The notes: generated by a model not told the origin, from the letters alone. Shown: positions 50,811-60,169, numbered from the stretch's first letter. The stretch: 64,000 nt of DNA from Deltaproteobacteria bacterium (GCA_016709225.1 JADJEE010000012.1:3019501-3083500), one strand, 5' to 3'. A program made the numbers and translations.

Positions 50811-51461
50811 TCAGGGCGCGATGATGCGGCCGGGCGCCATCGAGAGGCCGTTCTGCGTGTGGCAGGCGGCGCAGTTGGTGACCGACTGCGCGGCGACCAT
50901 GTCGCGACGCTTGTCGCCGTCGATCACCGCGGCCTTGTACGGCAACATCAGATCGAACTCGCCGATCTCCGCGTAGAAGTTGCCCGAGGGCGAGTCGGTC
51001 GGGATCATGAAGACCTGGCCGTCGGCGCCGACGAGCTCGATCTGCATTCCGCCACCGACGCCGTTGCAGTCGTCGGGCTCGTGCACGGCGCTGAAGACGG
51101 TGCCGCCGATCAGCAGCTGCGGACCTTCCTGCTCGCTGGCGTGGCAGGTGACGCAGTCCATGCCGGGGTGCATGTTCGGCGACTCCTCGTCGCCCATCGT
51201 CCAGTACGTCCCCGACTGACACGCGAACGGATCGACCATCATCCCGGTGTCACTCGAACCGCCGGAGCTGTCGGCGGCCGTGTCGCTCGCGCTCGCCGAG
51301 CTGCTGCTGCTGGCATCCCCTGCGCTCGACTCGCCCGCGCTCGGATCCGTGTCGGTCGCAGACGCGTTGGTGGTGAAGCTGGTGCTGGCGTCATCCGCGT
51401 CGGATCCGCACGCGAGCAGGCCTACGAGGACAACGAGGGGAAGTCGAAGGTTAGGTGCCAC
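50811..51461 (-). CDS. Dihaem c-type lipoprotein
   Basis: The 216-residue precursor starts at GTG, with lipobox GLLAC (Cys at 18), a Ser/Asp/Thr/Ala spacer of about 50 residues, and haem sites CVTCH and CAACH at the two ends of a beta-rich domain (GTVFSAVHEPDDCNGVGGGM, SGNFYAEIGEFDLM). The motif pair flanking such a domain resembles cytochromes that pass electrons across the outer membrane. Its start overlaps the end of the barrel-like gene by 11 bases, and the multihaem gene follows 40 bases later. Confidence 0.85.
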   Translation of the reverse strand: MAPNLRLPLVVLVGLLACGSDADDASTSFTTNASATDTDPSAGESSAGDASSSSSASASDTAADSSGGSSDTGMMVDPFACQSGTYWTMGDEESPNMHPGMDCVTCHASEQEGPQLLIGGTVFSAVHEPDDCNGVGGGMQIELVGADGQVFMIPTDSPSGNFYAEIGEFDLMLPYKAAVIDGDKRRDMVAAQSVTNCAACHTQNGLSMAPGRIIAP

Positions 51462-52623
51462 GACCCCGGTTTGTCCGCTTCGGGTCCGCGGCGTTACGCA
51501 GCCTGAACGTCCACGCGACGTCGACCCCGAACAACCACTCGAAGCCGCCGATGCGGAAGCCCTCGCTCGCGATCCCGCGTGCGTCGGGGATCAACACGTG
51601 TGCAACACCGCCACGCGGCATCGCGCTCCCGGCGAAGCTCGTGAACACCCTCACGCGTGTCGTCAGCACCTCGCGCTCGATCGACCAACCCGGCGCGACG
51701 CGAAGGCCTGCGCCGAGGATCCACGGCAGCAGCCCGTCGCCGGCGCCGCGTTGTCGCAGGTCGGGCTTGCGCCCGTGCTTGCGCAGCCAGAAGCGCTCGA
51801 AGCCGAAGAACGCGGTCACCTGCAGATCGAGGCGGGTGAAACGCCACGCAAAACCACCATGCGCGAACAACCCGTCGCGCATCATCAGATAGCCAGCGCG
51901 CAAACGTGGCGCGAGGCGCATCTCGGCGGCCACCACCGCGCCACGCTTCCACCGCGCGATGGCGCCGATGCTGACAGCACCGGCGACGAGACCATCGAGC
52001 TGCGCGGGTGGGCCGAAGCCCATGAGCGGCCCGCCCGCGACGAAGACGCCCAGCTCGTGCGCGGGCGGGCGCGGCGTGGCCGCGGTCGTCGCTGCGGCGG
52101 GGTCGGTGGCCGGCGCGTCGGGCTCGGCGGGCCCGAGCGGATCCTGATCGGTACCGACGTCGCTCGTGTCCGGCCGGGTCGGCGACGCCGCGTCTTCGGG
52201 CGCCATCGCGGGCGCTGCGAGCAGTCCGATGATCATCGTCGCGGCGACGCGCGCGAGGTCCTTCTCGGGCACGGCGAAGCTGCGGTCGTAGGCGTCGCCG
52301 GCCGAGCGCACCAGTGACAGGCGATGGCGCTGGTCGTCGATCGGATCGGCATACAGCAGCACGTGGGCGAACGGCGGGCGCAGCACGCCCTGATCGCCTT
52401 CGGTCGCGATGATGACCTCGAGCTTGGGTGCGCGCAGTCGCAGCTCGCGGGCGAGCTCGGCCGGATCGGTGCCGGGCGAACGCACCACCACGCGCTCGAC
52501 GGAAAGCACCACCGGCGCGTCGAGGCCGGGCGACGCCGTGCTCGGTTGCGGATCGGGCAACGCGGGCCCGCCGGCGAGCACCGCCACCGACAGCAACCAT
52601 CCCGCCGGGCCCGCCGAGAACAT
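51451..52623 (-). CDS. Exported protein with barrel-like C-terminus
   Basis: The product of about 390 residues has a signal peptide (WLLSVAVLAGGPALP), an N-terminal domain with VVVRSPGTDPAELARELRLR, an Ala/Pro/Asp linker (about 155-190), and a C-terminal part made of alternating strands (GVFVAGGPLMGFGPPAQL, VAAEMRLAPRLRAGYLMM, LDLQVTAFFGFERFWLR, GFEWLFGVDVAWTFRLR). This could be an outer-membrane beta-barrel. Placed between a Cys-rich lipoprotein and cytochromes, it might form the pore of a porin-cytochrome complex; that is inference. A GTG at 52629 is an alternative start. Confidence 0.7.
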   Translation of the reverse strand: MFSAGPAGWLLSVAVLAGGPALPDPQPSTASPGLDAPVVLSVERVVVRSPGTDPAELARELRLRAPKLEVIIATEGDQGVLRPPFAHVLLYADPIDDQRHRLSLVRSAGDAYDRSFAVPEKDLARVAATMIIGLLAAPAMAPEDAASPTRPDTSDVGTDQDPLGPAEPDAPATDPAAATTAATPRPPAHELGVFVAGGPLMGFGPPAQLDGLVAGAVSIGAIARWKRGAVVAAEMRLAPRLRAGYLMMRDGLFAHGGFAWRFTRLDLQVTAFFGFERFWLRKHGRKPDLRQRGAGDGLLPWILGAGLRVAPGWSIEREVLTTRVRVFTSFAGSAMPRGGVAHVLIPDARGIASEGFRIGGFEWLFGVDVAWTFRLRNAADPKRTNRGRGT

Positions 52624-52636
52624 CGCCACGCGGACG

Positions 52637-53008
52637 TTACATGCTCACGCAGAGGTTCGCCACGCACTCCTGCGCAGCGCCGCAGGGGTGATCACACTCG
52701 CCACAGTGCTGCGGATCGGTCGCGAAGTCGACGCAGGTCCCGTCGCAGCGATGCAGGCCGCCATCGCACGCGCACACGCGGTCGTGGCAGTGCTCCTCGG
52801 GGGCACACGCGACGCCGCAGTCGCCACAGTTGTCGTTGGTCTCGGGCTCGATGCAGACTCCGTCGCAATCGATCTGCTCGCCCGTGCACAGCGTGTCGGC
52901 GGCGTCGTCGGCCACGAAGTCGGTCACACAGCCGACCGACACGCCGATGACCGCCGCGAACAGCAATCGCAGCGGCGAGGCGAGACGCTGGGGTCGTGGG
53001 TCGCTCAC
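52637..53008 (-). CDS. Small Cys-rich lipoprotein
   Basis: The 123-residue precursor begins at a GTG that overlaps the upstream stop by 4 bases and has lipobox-like VSVGC. The mature part has about 15 cysteines in two repeats: IDCDGVCIEPETNDNCGDCG and HRCDGTCVDFATDPQHCGEC. The CDGxC...NCGxCG pattern is a common secreted module of myxobacteria with unknown role, probably disulfide bonded or calcium binding. Confidence 0.8.
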   Translation of the reverse strand: MSDPRPQRLASPLRLLFAAVIGVSVGCVTDFVADDAADTLCTGEQIDCDGVCIEPETNDNCGDCGVACAPEEHCHDRVCACDGGLHRCDGTCVDFATDPQHCGECDHPCGAAQECVANLCVSM

Positions 53009-53970
53009 GGGGTCTCGATGGCCGAACGAGCTTCGCTCCGATGGGCCCCCGACGCAAAGTCCGCGAGGTACTCGCGCCAGCACGCGGGCCGGTCGACGGC
53101 GGCGTTGGTCCGGCACAGCCCGGCACGCGCGTCGTCGGCGTAGCGACCGCGGGGGAAACGCTGCACGTAGCGCGCCCACGCCATGCGCAGCCGCGTGCGG
53201 TCGCGACTGCGCATCGCCAGCGAGATGAGATCGCCCAGCGCGAGCTCGGCGATCTCGGTGCGGCCGCCCTTCGAAGCGATGCGCTCGAAGCGATCGCGGG
53301 CGCCCGCGAGATCACCGGCGGCCCACAGGCGCTGGGCCTCGCGTTCGAGCGCCTCGAGCGAGGCCTCGCCGTGGAGCGGCGCGGGCGGGAGTCGAGCCGG
53401 GCGCTGCAGCTTGGGCGGCGTGGCGGGATTCGATGGCAGCGGGGCGGTGGTGTCCGGCAGCTCGGCCGGAACCCGCGGCGCGGGCTCGATCGCCCGCGGC
53501 AGCACTGGCGTGCCCTCGTCGGGGCGCGTCGCAGAGAGCTGCTCGGCGGCGCTGGGTCGTGCATCGAGGCTCACGGGCTCGGCGACGTAGTGCGCGATGC
53601 CGAGGCTCGCGACGACCACTGCCGCGACTGCGATCGCGGCGACGAGCCAGTGCTGGAGGCGAGCGCGCCCGCTGCGGCCGCCGCGGCGTTCGGTCACACC
53701 CGCGCGCACCTGATCATCGAGCTGGCGGCGCACCTCGCCGAGGAAGAAGCCCAAGCCGCCTTCGACGGCTGGCGTGGTGCCCGGTGGTTCGGCGACCGGC
53801 AGCGCCTTCGCCCGCGCCAGCCACTCGGCCGGCACTGCGTTCGGTGCCAGCGCGCGCGCCCGCGTGACCACGTCGACCACGTCGGGCAACGCCTGCGTCG
53901 CTCGACGCGCCTCGTCGAGGCCGAGCTGCACCGAGTCGAGGAACTCGGCAAGGGTGCACGGCGGCCTCAT
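53005..53970 (-). CDS. Single-pass membrane protein, putative anti-sigma factor
   Basis: The 321-residue protein has a cytosolic N-terminal part (about 1-105), one membrane helix (about 107-130, HWLVAAIAVAAVVVASLGIA), a Pro-rich periplasmic linker, and a helical C-terminal part with TPR-like pairs (EAQRLWAAGDLAGARDRF, YVQRFPRGRYADDAR). The ATG overlaps the sigma-factor stop by 4 bases (ATGA), the usual sign of a cognate anti-sigma factor. No zinc-type HxxxCxxC motif is seen, so the sigma-binding segment is unassigned. The C-terminal part could sense an envelope signal. Confidence 0.72.
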   Translation of the reverse strand: MRPPCTLAEFLDSVQLGLDEARRATQALPDVVDVVTRARALAPNAVPAEWLARAKALPVAEPPGTTPAVEGGLGFFLGEVRRQLDDQVRAGVTERRGGRSGRARLQHWLVAAIAVAAVVVASLGIAHYVAEPVSLDARPSAAEQLSATRPDEGTPVLPRAIEPAPRVPAELPDTTAPLPSNPATPPKLQRPARLPPAPLHGEASLEALEREAQRLWAAGDLAGARDRFERIASKGGRTEIAELALGDLISLAMRSRDRTRLRMAWARYVQRFPRGRYADDARAGLCRTNAAVDRPACWREYLADFASGAHRSEARSAIETP

Positions 53971-54602
53971 CGATCCTCCTTGGGCGAGGCATCGATCCAA
54001 CCGGCGGCAACCAGCTCATCGTGCACGCGCGCACGGGCACGATGGGCACGCACGCGGACGTTCTCCTCACTGACGTCGAGCTGGGCTGCGGCCTCGCGCA
54101 CCGGCACGCCGAGCAGATCACGCAGCACGAAGGCCTCGCGCAGGTGCAGCGGCAGACGGTCGAGGATCTGGTAGAGCACCTGCACGCGCGCCTGCTGCAG
54201 GCTGCGACGATCGAGGTCGTCGTCGGGGCCGGTGATCGCGGCGATGCGAGCCGCCCGCTCGCGCACCCGCACGGCGCGAGCCTGGGACTCACGGTGCTTG
54301 CGGACGGTGTTGACGGCGATGCCGTGGACCCACGTCGAGAACGCCGAGCGCTGTCCGAAGCGATCGAGGCCCGCCAGCGCACGCGCGAATACCTCCTGCG
54401 CGAGGTCCTCGCCGATGCTGGCGTCGCCGCTCAAGAAGCAGATGTGGCGCAGCACGCCCGCGAAGTGGCGCTCGTAGAGCTTCGCCCACGCGGCCATGTC
54501 GCCCGCGGTCGCCCGCGCGACCAGTGCCTCGTCGGGATCGGGCGCGCCCCCGCTCGGACGCGGCGCGTCGCCGGGCAGCAGTCGGAGGTTGGGCGAGCTC
54601 AT
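53967..54602 (-). CDS. ECF-family RNA polymerase sigma factor
   Basis: The 211-residue protein has region 2 (LYERHFAGVLRHICFLSGDA, SIGEDLAQEVFARALAGLDR, RSAFSTWVHGIAVNTVRKHR) and region 4 (ILDRLPLHLREAFVLRDLLG, REAAAQLDVSEENVRVRAHR). It is the first gene of an operon that runs through the anti-sigma-like protein to the cytochromes. It probably also controls its own promoter, within the 176 bases shared with the divergent protease gene. Confidence 0.92.
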   Translation of the reverse strand: MSSPNLRLLPGDAPRPSGGAPDPDEALVARATAGDMAAWAKLYERHFAGVLRHICFLSGDASIGEDLAQEVFARALAGLDRFGQRSAFSTWVHGIAVNTVRKHRESQARAVRVRERAARIAAITGPDDDLDRRSLQQARVQVLYQILDRLPLHLREAFVLRDLLGVPVREAAAQLDVSEENVRVRAHRARARVHDELVAAGWIDASPKEDR

Positions 54603-54778
54603 GGGGCGGTGGCGGACCGACGGGTCAGGATGGTTGGTCCGATCTGGCTCACCAACGTTACAGCTGCGCGCCCCGGCCCGCCTCGGTGCGCGCGGTATCG
54701 GCCCGAATCGGGTGATCCAACGGCCAACTGCGCGCACGCTTGCGTCATCTGCCACCGCCGGCGAGGCTCCGAAGCACC

Positions 54779-56173
54779 ATGCTCGCTCGCGTTCGCTGGC
54801 TGGGGTTCGGGGCCGCCTGCATGGCAGTGGGGATCGCCATCGGCGCCAGTCTGGGCCCCGCGACCGCGGCCCTGTTGGCGCCCGCGCCGGCCCCGGCAGC
54901 CCACTCCCGCTACGTGAAGCTCGACATGTTCGCGCGTGCGCTGTCGATCATCGAGCAGCACTACGTGCGGCCGGTCGACGGCGAGCAGCTGGTCTATGCG
55001 GCGATCCGCGGGCTGGTCAGCGAGCTCGATCCGCACTCGAACTTCCTCGTGCCCGCGGAGGCGCGACTGCTCCGCGAAGACATCGAGGGGGTCTTCGGCG
55101 GCGTCGGCATGGTGGTGGTGCTCGGCCGCGATCCCGATGGCACGCGCTTCCTCGACGTGCGCGACGTGATCCCCGACAGCCCGGCCGACGATGCCGACGT
55201 CACCGTCGGCAATCGCATCACCAAGGTGGATGGTCGCTCGATCGCGCAGTTCCCCGACCTGCAGCGCGCGATCACGACGATCCGCGGTGAGCCCGGCACG
55301 ACGATCAAGGTGACGATCGAGGATCGCACGCGCGGGATCCTCCGCACCGTCACGCTGATGCGCGAGATCATCGATCCGCCGGCGGTCGAGGTCCGTGTGC
55401 TCGGCGAAGGCATCGCGGTGCTGCGCCTGCGGGAGTTCTCCGACAACGCGGGTCGCGAGATGCACGATGCGGTCGCCCGCCTCGGCCGCGAATTGGCCGC
55501 CGCCGGACCGGACAAGGGCCGCGGCAAGGACACCAAGGCCGGCCTGCGCGGCGTCGTGCTCGACCTGCGCGACAACGGCGGTGGCCTGCTCGACGAGGCC
55601 ATCCGCATCGTCGACCTGTTCGTCGCCGACGGCGTGATCGTGCGGACGCGCGGGCGTCGGGGCACGGTGATCGACGAGGCCCGCGCGCTACGACCCGGCA
55701 CCGTCACCGACCTGCCGCTGGTGGTGCTGGTCAACAAGGCCTCGGCGAGCGCGTCGGAGATCGTCGCCGGCGCGCTGCAGGACCATGGACGCGCGCTCAT
55801 CGTCGGCGAGCGCACCTACGGCAAGGGATCCGTGCAAGCGCCGTTCGAGCTCGACGACGGCAGTCTGCTCAAGCTCACCACCGCGCTCTACTACACCCCC
55901 GACGATCGGCTGATCCAGGCCAGCGGAATCACACCCGACGTCCACGTCGGCGTCGGCAAGGACAACCTGCCGCCGCTGGGCGACTCGCGGCCCGAGATCG
56001 AGCCCGAGCGCGAGACCCCACGACACCTGCGGCCGGAGGACTTCGGCCGCAACGTGCCCTCGATGGACGACGAGAGTCCCGCGGTTCGGGCGGTCGCCGA
56101 CGACCTGCAGCTGCGGGTGGCGGTGCAACACCTCATCGCGTGGGATCGCGTGCGTCCGCGTCGGCGACGCTGA
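54779..56173 (+). CDS. S41-family C-terminal processing protease
   Basis: The 464-residue protease has a signal anchor (WLGFGAACMAVGIAIGASLG), HYVRPVDGEQLVYAAIRGLV, a PDZ domain (about 110-195, VIPDSPADDADVTVGNRITK), and the S41 core with VVLDLRDNGGGLLDEAI, the catalytic Ser in NKASASASEIVAGAL and Lys in GERTYGKGSVQ. It cleaves exported proteins from the C-terminus at the periplasmic face. It lies divergent from the ECF operon and overlaps no upstream gene. The following deacetylase-like gene is 8 bases downstream, as is typical for this pair. Confidence 0.93.
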   Translation: MLARVRWLGFGAACMAVGIAIGASLGPATAALLAPAPAPAAHSRYVKLDMFARALSIIEQHYVRPVDGEQLVYAAIRGLVSELDPHSNFLVPAEARLLREDIEGVFGGVGMVVVLGRDPDGTRFLDVRDVIPDSPADDADVTVGNRITKVDGRSIAQFPDLQRAITTIRGEPGTTIKVTIEDRTRGILRTVTLMREIIDPPAVEVRVLGEGIAVLRLREFSDNAGREMHDAVARLGRELAAAGPDKGRGKDTKAGLRGVVLDLRDNGGGLLDEAIRIVDLFVADGVIVRTRGRRGTVIDEARALRPGTVTDLPLVVLVNKASASASEIVAGALQDHGRALIVGERTYGKGSVQAPFELDDGSLLKLTTALYYTPDDRLIQASGITPDVHVGVGKDNLPPLGDSRPEIEPERETPRHLRPEDFGRNVPSMDDESPAVRAVADDLQLRVAVQHLIAWDRVRPRRRR

Positions 56174-56181
56174 CCGGGCGC

Positions 56182-57150
56182 GTGGGTGGTCGTGTGATCG
56201 CGAGCGAGCGCCCGGCCCGCAGCCGCGCCCACCTGGGCCTCGTCGCCTGGGTGGCGCTGGCGTGCGTCGGCTTCGCGGTCGCACCGGCCCCGCCGGACCC
56301 GCCGGCAATGGACGCCGACGAGATCGCGGCGATCCAGCGCAGCCTCGATCGGCTGGTCGCGGACACCCGCGCCTGGCAGCGCGAGCGGGGTGACTTCGAC
56401 CGCCCGTGGCACGACGCCGAGGGCCACCTCGCGATCGTCATCGACGACGTCGGTCGCGAGCTGCACCTCTTCGAGCAGCTACTGGCGCTGCGCTACCACC
56501 TCACGTTCAGCGTGCTGCCCGGGGCCGTGTTCGCGCCCGGCGTACAGCTGCGCCTGCGCGCCGATCGTCGTCGCTACCGCGAGATCATGCTGCATCTGCC
56601 GATGGAGCCGCTCGACGAATCGATGATGCATGCGGGCGCGGACGCGCAAGAGGAGTTCCTGCGGGTCGAGGACGCTCCCGACGAACTCACCGGCAAGCTC
56701 GAGCGGGCGCTCGCGCGGGTCCCCGCCGCGATCGGTGTCAACAACCACATGGGCTCGCGGCTGAGCGCCGAGCGAGGCGCGATGGATGCGCTGATGCCGG
56801 TCCTCGCTGCCCGCGGTCTGTTCTTCGTGGACTCGCGCACCAGCGCGGCCACGCAGGCCGAGGCCGCTGCGGTCGCGGCCGGGGTGCCGAGCATGCCACG
56901 GCGGGTGTTCCTCGACGACGATCCGAGCCCCGCTGCAATCGAGGCGCAACTCGTGGCGGCGGCGCGGTCGGCCCGCGAGCGTCCGACCGTGGCGATCGGT
57001 CACCCGTCGCCGGCCCTGGTCGACGTGTTGCGTCGACGCCTCCCCGAACTCCATGCCGCGGGCGTGACCATCTATCCCGTGTCCGAGCTGTTGGCCCATG
57101 ACGGCGCGCTCGCGGGATCTGCGGCGTCGGGTACAGCGCATCGAGAGTGA
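56182..57150 (+). CDS. Divergent polysaccharide deacetylase-family protein
   Basis: The product of about 322 residues has an N-terminal hydrophobic segment (LGLVAWVALACVGFAVAP) and the domain seen after CtpA-type proteases: HLAIVIDDVGRELHLFEQLL, LRYHLTFSVLPGA, YREIMLHLPMEP, VNNHMGSRLSAE and RGLFFVDSRTSAAT. The LHLPMEP and VNNHMGS motifs hold the metal-binding Asp/His set of the NodB-like fold in this divergent branch. It probably trims peptidoglycan or another periplasmic polymer. The start is uncertain: GTG at 56140 (overlapping ctp by 34 bases), 56182 or 56194. Confidence 0.82.
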   Translation: MGGRVIASERPARSRAHLGLVAWVALACVGFAVAPAPPDPPAMDADEIAAIQRSLDRLVADTRAWQRERGDFDRPWHDAEGHLAIVIDDVGRELHLFEQLLALRYHLTFSVLPGAVFAPGVQLRLRADRRRYREIMLHLPMEPLDESMMHAGADAQEEFLRVEDAPDELTGKLERALARVPAAIGVNNHMGSRLSAERGAMDALMPVLAARGLFFVDSRTSAATQAEAAAVAAGVPSMPRRVFLDDDPSPAAIEAQLVAAARSARERPTVAIGHPSPALVDVLRRRLPELHAAGVTIYPVSELLAHDGALAGSAASGTAHRE

Positions 57151-57208
57151 TGGCGCGCCCACCCTCGACGGAAGGGGCGAGCGCGATTTCCCGCGCCACC
57201 AGCCGAAC

Positions 57209-57230
57209 GGCCGGCGGACCGCCGCCGGCC
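57209..57230 (+). other. Perfect 9-base hairpin without T-run
   Basis: GGCCGGCGG (57209-57217) and CCGCCGGCC (57222-57230) pair over the loop ACCG in the gap after the deacetylase gene. No T-run follows, so it may be a weak terminator, an mRNA 3' end structure or a chance GC palindrome. Confidence 0.35.
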
Positions 57231-57308
57231 TGCCGCCGCCCTCACGAGGCAGCAGGGCGACGAGACGCGTCGACGAGGCGGGCTCCATGTGATTGCTCGA
57301 CCGGCGGC

Positions 57309-57337
57309 TTGACACGGTTTGCGATGGGTTCTTAATC
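57309..57337 (+). promoter_or_regulatory. Possible sigma-70-type promoter of the FHA gene
   Basis: TTGACA (57309-57314) is a perfect -35 box. After 17 bases comes TTAATC (57332-57337), a poor -10 match. AGGG (57340-57343) then precedes the ATG at 57349 at 5 bases. A transcript starting near 57344 would be almost leaderless, so the -10 assignment is uncertain. Confidence 0.4.
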
Positions 57338-57348
57338 TCAGGGTCTTG

Positions 57349-58617
57349 ATGGCCTTGCGCCTCATCATCGAGGACGACGAGGGAAGCACGACCATCGTGC
57401 CCCTCGGGCAAGAAGTCGTGACCATCGGTCGGCAGCAGGGCAACACGATCCAGCTGACCGAGAAGAACGTCTCGCGCCGCCACGCGAAGCTGACGCCCGA
57501 GGGCGAGAGCTGGGTGCTCGAGGATCTCGGCAGCTACAACGGTGTGAAGGTGAACGGGCGCGTCGCGAGCGGACGCGCGGTGCTGCAGGAGGGTGACGTC
57601 GTCCAGATCGGCGACTATCACCTCGCGCTCACCGAGGATGTCGATCGCCGCTCGTTGAACTACGACCGTGCACGCGCTGCGAACGACGTCGAGCCGATGC
57701 TCGTCAGCTCGAGCACCAACCTGCCCAGACTGTCGCCCGCCGAGATCGCAGCGCTGTCGTCGGGTCAGCACCCCGCGCAGCCGGGTGCGGCCGCGGCCGC
57801 GATGCCGCTCGACTCCGGTCAGATGCCGATCTCGCGACCGGGCGTGGTCGCCAGCAGTGAACCGGCGCAGCGCCGCAGCGGCGCGACGCTGGCGATCGGC
57901 TTGGTCGCCGTCGGTGCGATCGCGCTGCTCGGCTTCTGGATGATCTCGCGGCCCGATGGTGGTGCCACCGCCAACGCCACCACCGTTGCCGATGGCAGCA
58001 AGGACGTCGGCAAGTCGGTACCCACCAAGGTCGATCAGGGCGGCGACGCTGCGAAGCCGGACAGCAAGGCGACCCCCGAGGTCGCGCCGCCGGATCCGAC
58101 GCCCGATCCAGCGCCGGATCCGACGCCCGATCCGACGCCGGCGCCCACCACCGACGCGAAGGTCGACCCCACGCCAGACCCGTCTGTCGATCCCGACACG
58201 GGCGAGGAGCCGGTCGAGGTCCCCGACGACGATCCGGTCGCCAAGCCCAACCCGACCAGCAAGCCGCGGCCGGATCGACCGACGCCCGCGCCGACGCCGA
58301 AGAAGCCACCGCCGACCACGTCGACGCCGCCCAAGCCGACCCCGCCCGCGCCGACCCCCGAGGTCGATGTCGAGGCGCTGCTGCTCGAGGCCGGCAAGGC
58401 GATCTTCAAGAACAACGCCGCGCAGGGCTACGAACTCGCCAGCAAGGCGTACAAGTCCAAGGCCTCCAGTCGCGCCGCGTTCTTGATGACCAACGCCGCG
58501 TGCCGCATGGGCGACAAGGGCAAGGCCAGCAAGGCGCTCGCCAAGGTGTCGAAGAGCAGCGAGTACTACCAGCAAGCGCTGGAGATCTGCCGCTCCAAGG
58601 GCATCACGCTCGACTGA
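57349..58617 (+). CDS. FHA-domain membrane protein
   Basis: The 422-residue protein has an N-terminal FHA domain (about 1-95) with VVTIGRQQGNTIQL, NVSRRHAKL and LGSYNGVKVNGR, the canonical phosphothreonine-binding residues. One membrane helix (about 183-202) follows, then a long Pro/Asp/Thr/Lys linker with DPTPDP repeats and a small helical C-terminal domain (VDVEALLLEAGKAIFKNNAA). It probably reads phosphothreonine from Ser/Thr kinases in the cytosol and spans the envelope with its linker. It converges with the oxidoreductase gene, overlapping by 14 bases. Confidence 0.88.
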   Translation: MALRLIIEDDEGSTTIVPLGQEVVTIGRQQGNTIQLTEKNVSRRHAKLTPEGESWVLEDLGSYNGVKVNGRVASGRAVLQEGDVVQIGDYHLALTEDVDRRSLNYDRARAANDVEPMLVSSSTNLPRLSPAEIAALSSGQHPAQPGAAAAAMPLDSGQMPISRPGVVASSEPAQRRSGATLAIGLVAVGAIALLGFWMISRPDGGATANATTVADGSKDVGKSVPTKVDQGGDAAKPDSKATPEVAPPDPTPDPAPDPTPDPTPAPTTDAKVDPTPDPSVDPDTGEEPVEVPDDDPVAKPNPTSKPRPDRPTPAPTPKKPPPTTSTPPKPTPPAPTPEVDVEALLLEAGKAIFKNNAAQGYELASKAYKSKASSRAAFLMTNAACRMGDKGKASKALAKVSKSSEYYQQALEICRSKGITLD

Positions 58618-60169
58618 CGCGCCGACCCGTCGACGCGGCGCGCTGCAGCTCGCCGAGCGCCTGCTCCGCCGCGTTCCAGCCGCACATGCCGTGGACGCCG
58701 GCGCCGGGGTGGGCGTAGCTCGAGCACAGATAGAGCCCGCGCACCGGCATGCGATAGCGAAACCACGGGAACAGCGGGCGGAACAGCAGCTGGCGGTGCC
58801 ACGCGTTCGAGCCACCGCCGAGATCGCCACCCACGAGGTTGGCGTCCATCGCCTCGAGATCCGGCGGCGCGACGACGCGACGCGCGATGACGTGGCTGCG
58901 GAAGCCGGGCGCGAGCGCCTCGATGCGCGCGTCGATGCGATCGGCGAACGCCTCGGCGTGGGCGGCCCAGCCCCCGCTCGGCTGCGGCGGGACCCGCGAG
59001 TAGGCCCACAGCGTGTGTTGGCCCGCGGGCGCACGTCGCTCGTCGCAGAGGCTCTGCTGTCCGATCACGAGGTAGGGGTTGTCGGGCAGCTCGCCGCGGC
59101 GCACCTGGGCGGTGAAGCGCGAGAGATCATCGAGGCTGTCGCCGGCGTGCACGACCGCGCTGCGACGCGCCGGCTCGCACGACCACGGCACCGGCTTCGA
59201 CAGCGCCCAGTCGACCTTGAAGGTGCCCCAGCCCCGGGGATACCGCTGTAGGAACTCGACCATGCGACCAGGTACGTACTCGCGTTCGACGAGGTCGAGC
59301 ATGAGGCGCGCGACGTCGGTGTCGGCGAGCACGACGCGCGCACCGATCTCGGTACCGTCGGCGAGCACGACCCCGCAGGCGTTGCCGTCGCGGACGATCA
59401 CCCGCGAGGCGCGGGCGCCGAGTCGAAACCACGCGCCATGGTGCTCGGCGTGCCGCACCATCGCGTCGGCGATGGACTGCGCGCCACCCTCGGGCACCAC
59501 GTAGCCGCCGGTCGTCGCCGTCATCCCCAGCATGAAGCCCAGCGCCGCGCCGAACATGTCGTCGGGGCCGACGTCGACGTGCAGCGCGAGCCCGGGCAGC
59601 ACCCGTCGTGCCGCCTCGCTCTCGAACCATCGCTCGGCCAGCGAGCGCCCGCGCGAGAGGAACACGCCGGCGAGGCGCAGCAGGTGGACGGGCAGCAGCC
59701 GCAACATCGGCCCCACCGCCGGGAAGGTCTTCATCAAGAAGCCGATCACGTGCGGCTCGATGCTGCCGTACCACCGCGCGACCTCGCGGAAGCGATCGCC
59801 GTCGCGTGGGCTACCGAACATCGTCGCGGTGCGGTCGTGATCGCGGGTGATGCACGCGAACGTGCCGTCGGGTGCCGGGTGGCAGCTCTCGATCTCCGCA
59901 CCGCGCCAGCGCAGGCCGAACTCGTCGAGGCGCAGTGCGGTGAAGGCTGGGCTGAGTGCGCCCCACGGGAAGAACGCCGCGCCGACGTCGTGCACGAAGC
60001 CCGGGCGGGTGCCGCAGTCCTCGCCGCGCTCGGAACCCACGGCGCCGCCGAAGCGCCGCGCGTTGGCCTCGAGCACGGCCACGCGAGCGCCGGCCCGTGC
60101 GAGCGCACAGGCCGCGGCCAGGCCATTGGGGCCCGAGCCGATCACGATGGCGTCGAAGTCTCGCGTCAC
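58604..60169 (-). CDS. Carotenoid-type FAD oxidoreductase (phytoene desaturase-like)
   Basis: The 521-residue protein has the FAD dinucleotide site AIVIGSGPNGLAAACALARA and the VLEANARRFGGAVGSE segment of the phytoene dehydrogenase/CrtI-like group, and ends with the FAD-family motif GLYLCSSYAHPGAGVHGMCG. Known relatives desaturate or isomerise carotenoids or act on other polyenes; no other carotenoid gene is seen here. The GTG at 60169 lies close to the FAD motif, as usual. The stop overlaps the convergent FHA gene by 14 bases. Confidence 0.9.
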   Translation of the reverse strand: MTRDFDAIVIGSGPNGLAAACALARAGARVAVLEANARRFGGAVGSERGEDCGTRPGFVHDVGAAFFPWGALSPAFTALRLDEFGLRWRGAEIESCHPAPDGTFACITRDHDRTATMFGSPRDGDRFREVARWYGSIEPHVIGFLMKTFPAVGPMLRLLPVHLLRLAGVFLSRGRSLAERWFESEAARRVLPGLALHVDVGPDDMFGAALGFMLGMTATTGGYVVPEGGAQSIADAMVRHAEHHGAWFRLGARASRVIVRDGNACGVVLADGTEIGARVVLADTDVARLMLDLVEREYVPGRMVEFLQRYPRGWGTFKVDWALSKPVPWSCEPARRSAVVHAGDSLDDLSRFTAQVRRGELPDNPYLVIGQQSLCDERRAPAGQHTLWAYSRVPPQPSGGWAAHAEAFADRIDARIEALAPGFRSHVIARRVVAPPDLEAMDANLVGGDLGGGSNAWHRQLLFRPLFPWFRYRMPVRGLYLCSSYAHPGAGVHGMCGWNAAEQALGELQRAASTGRRVSRA

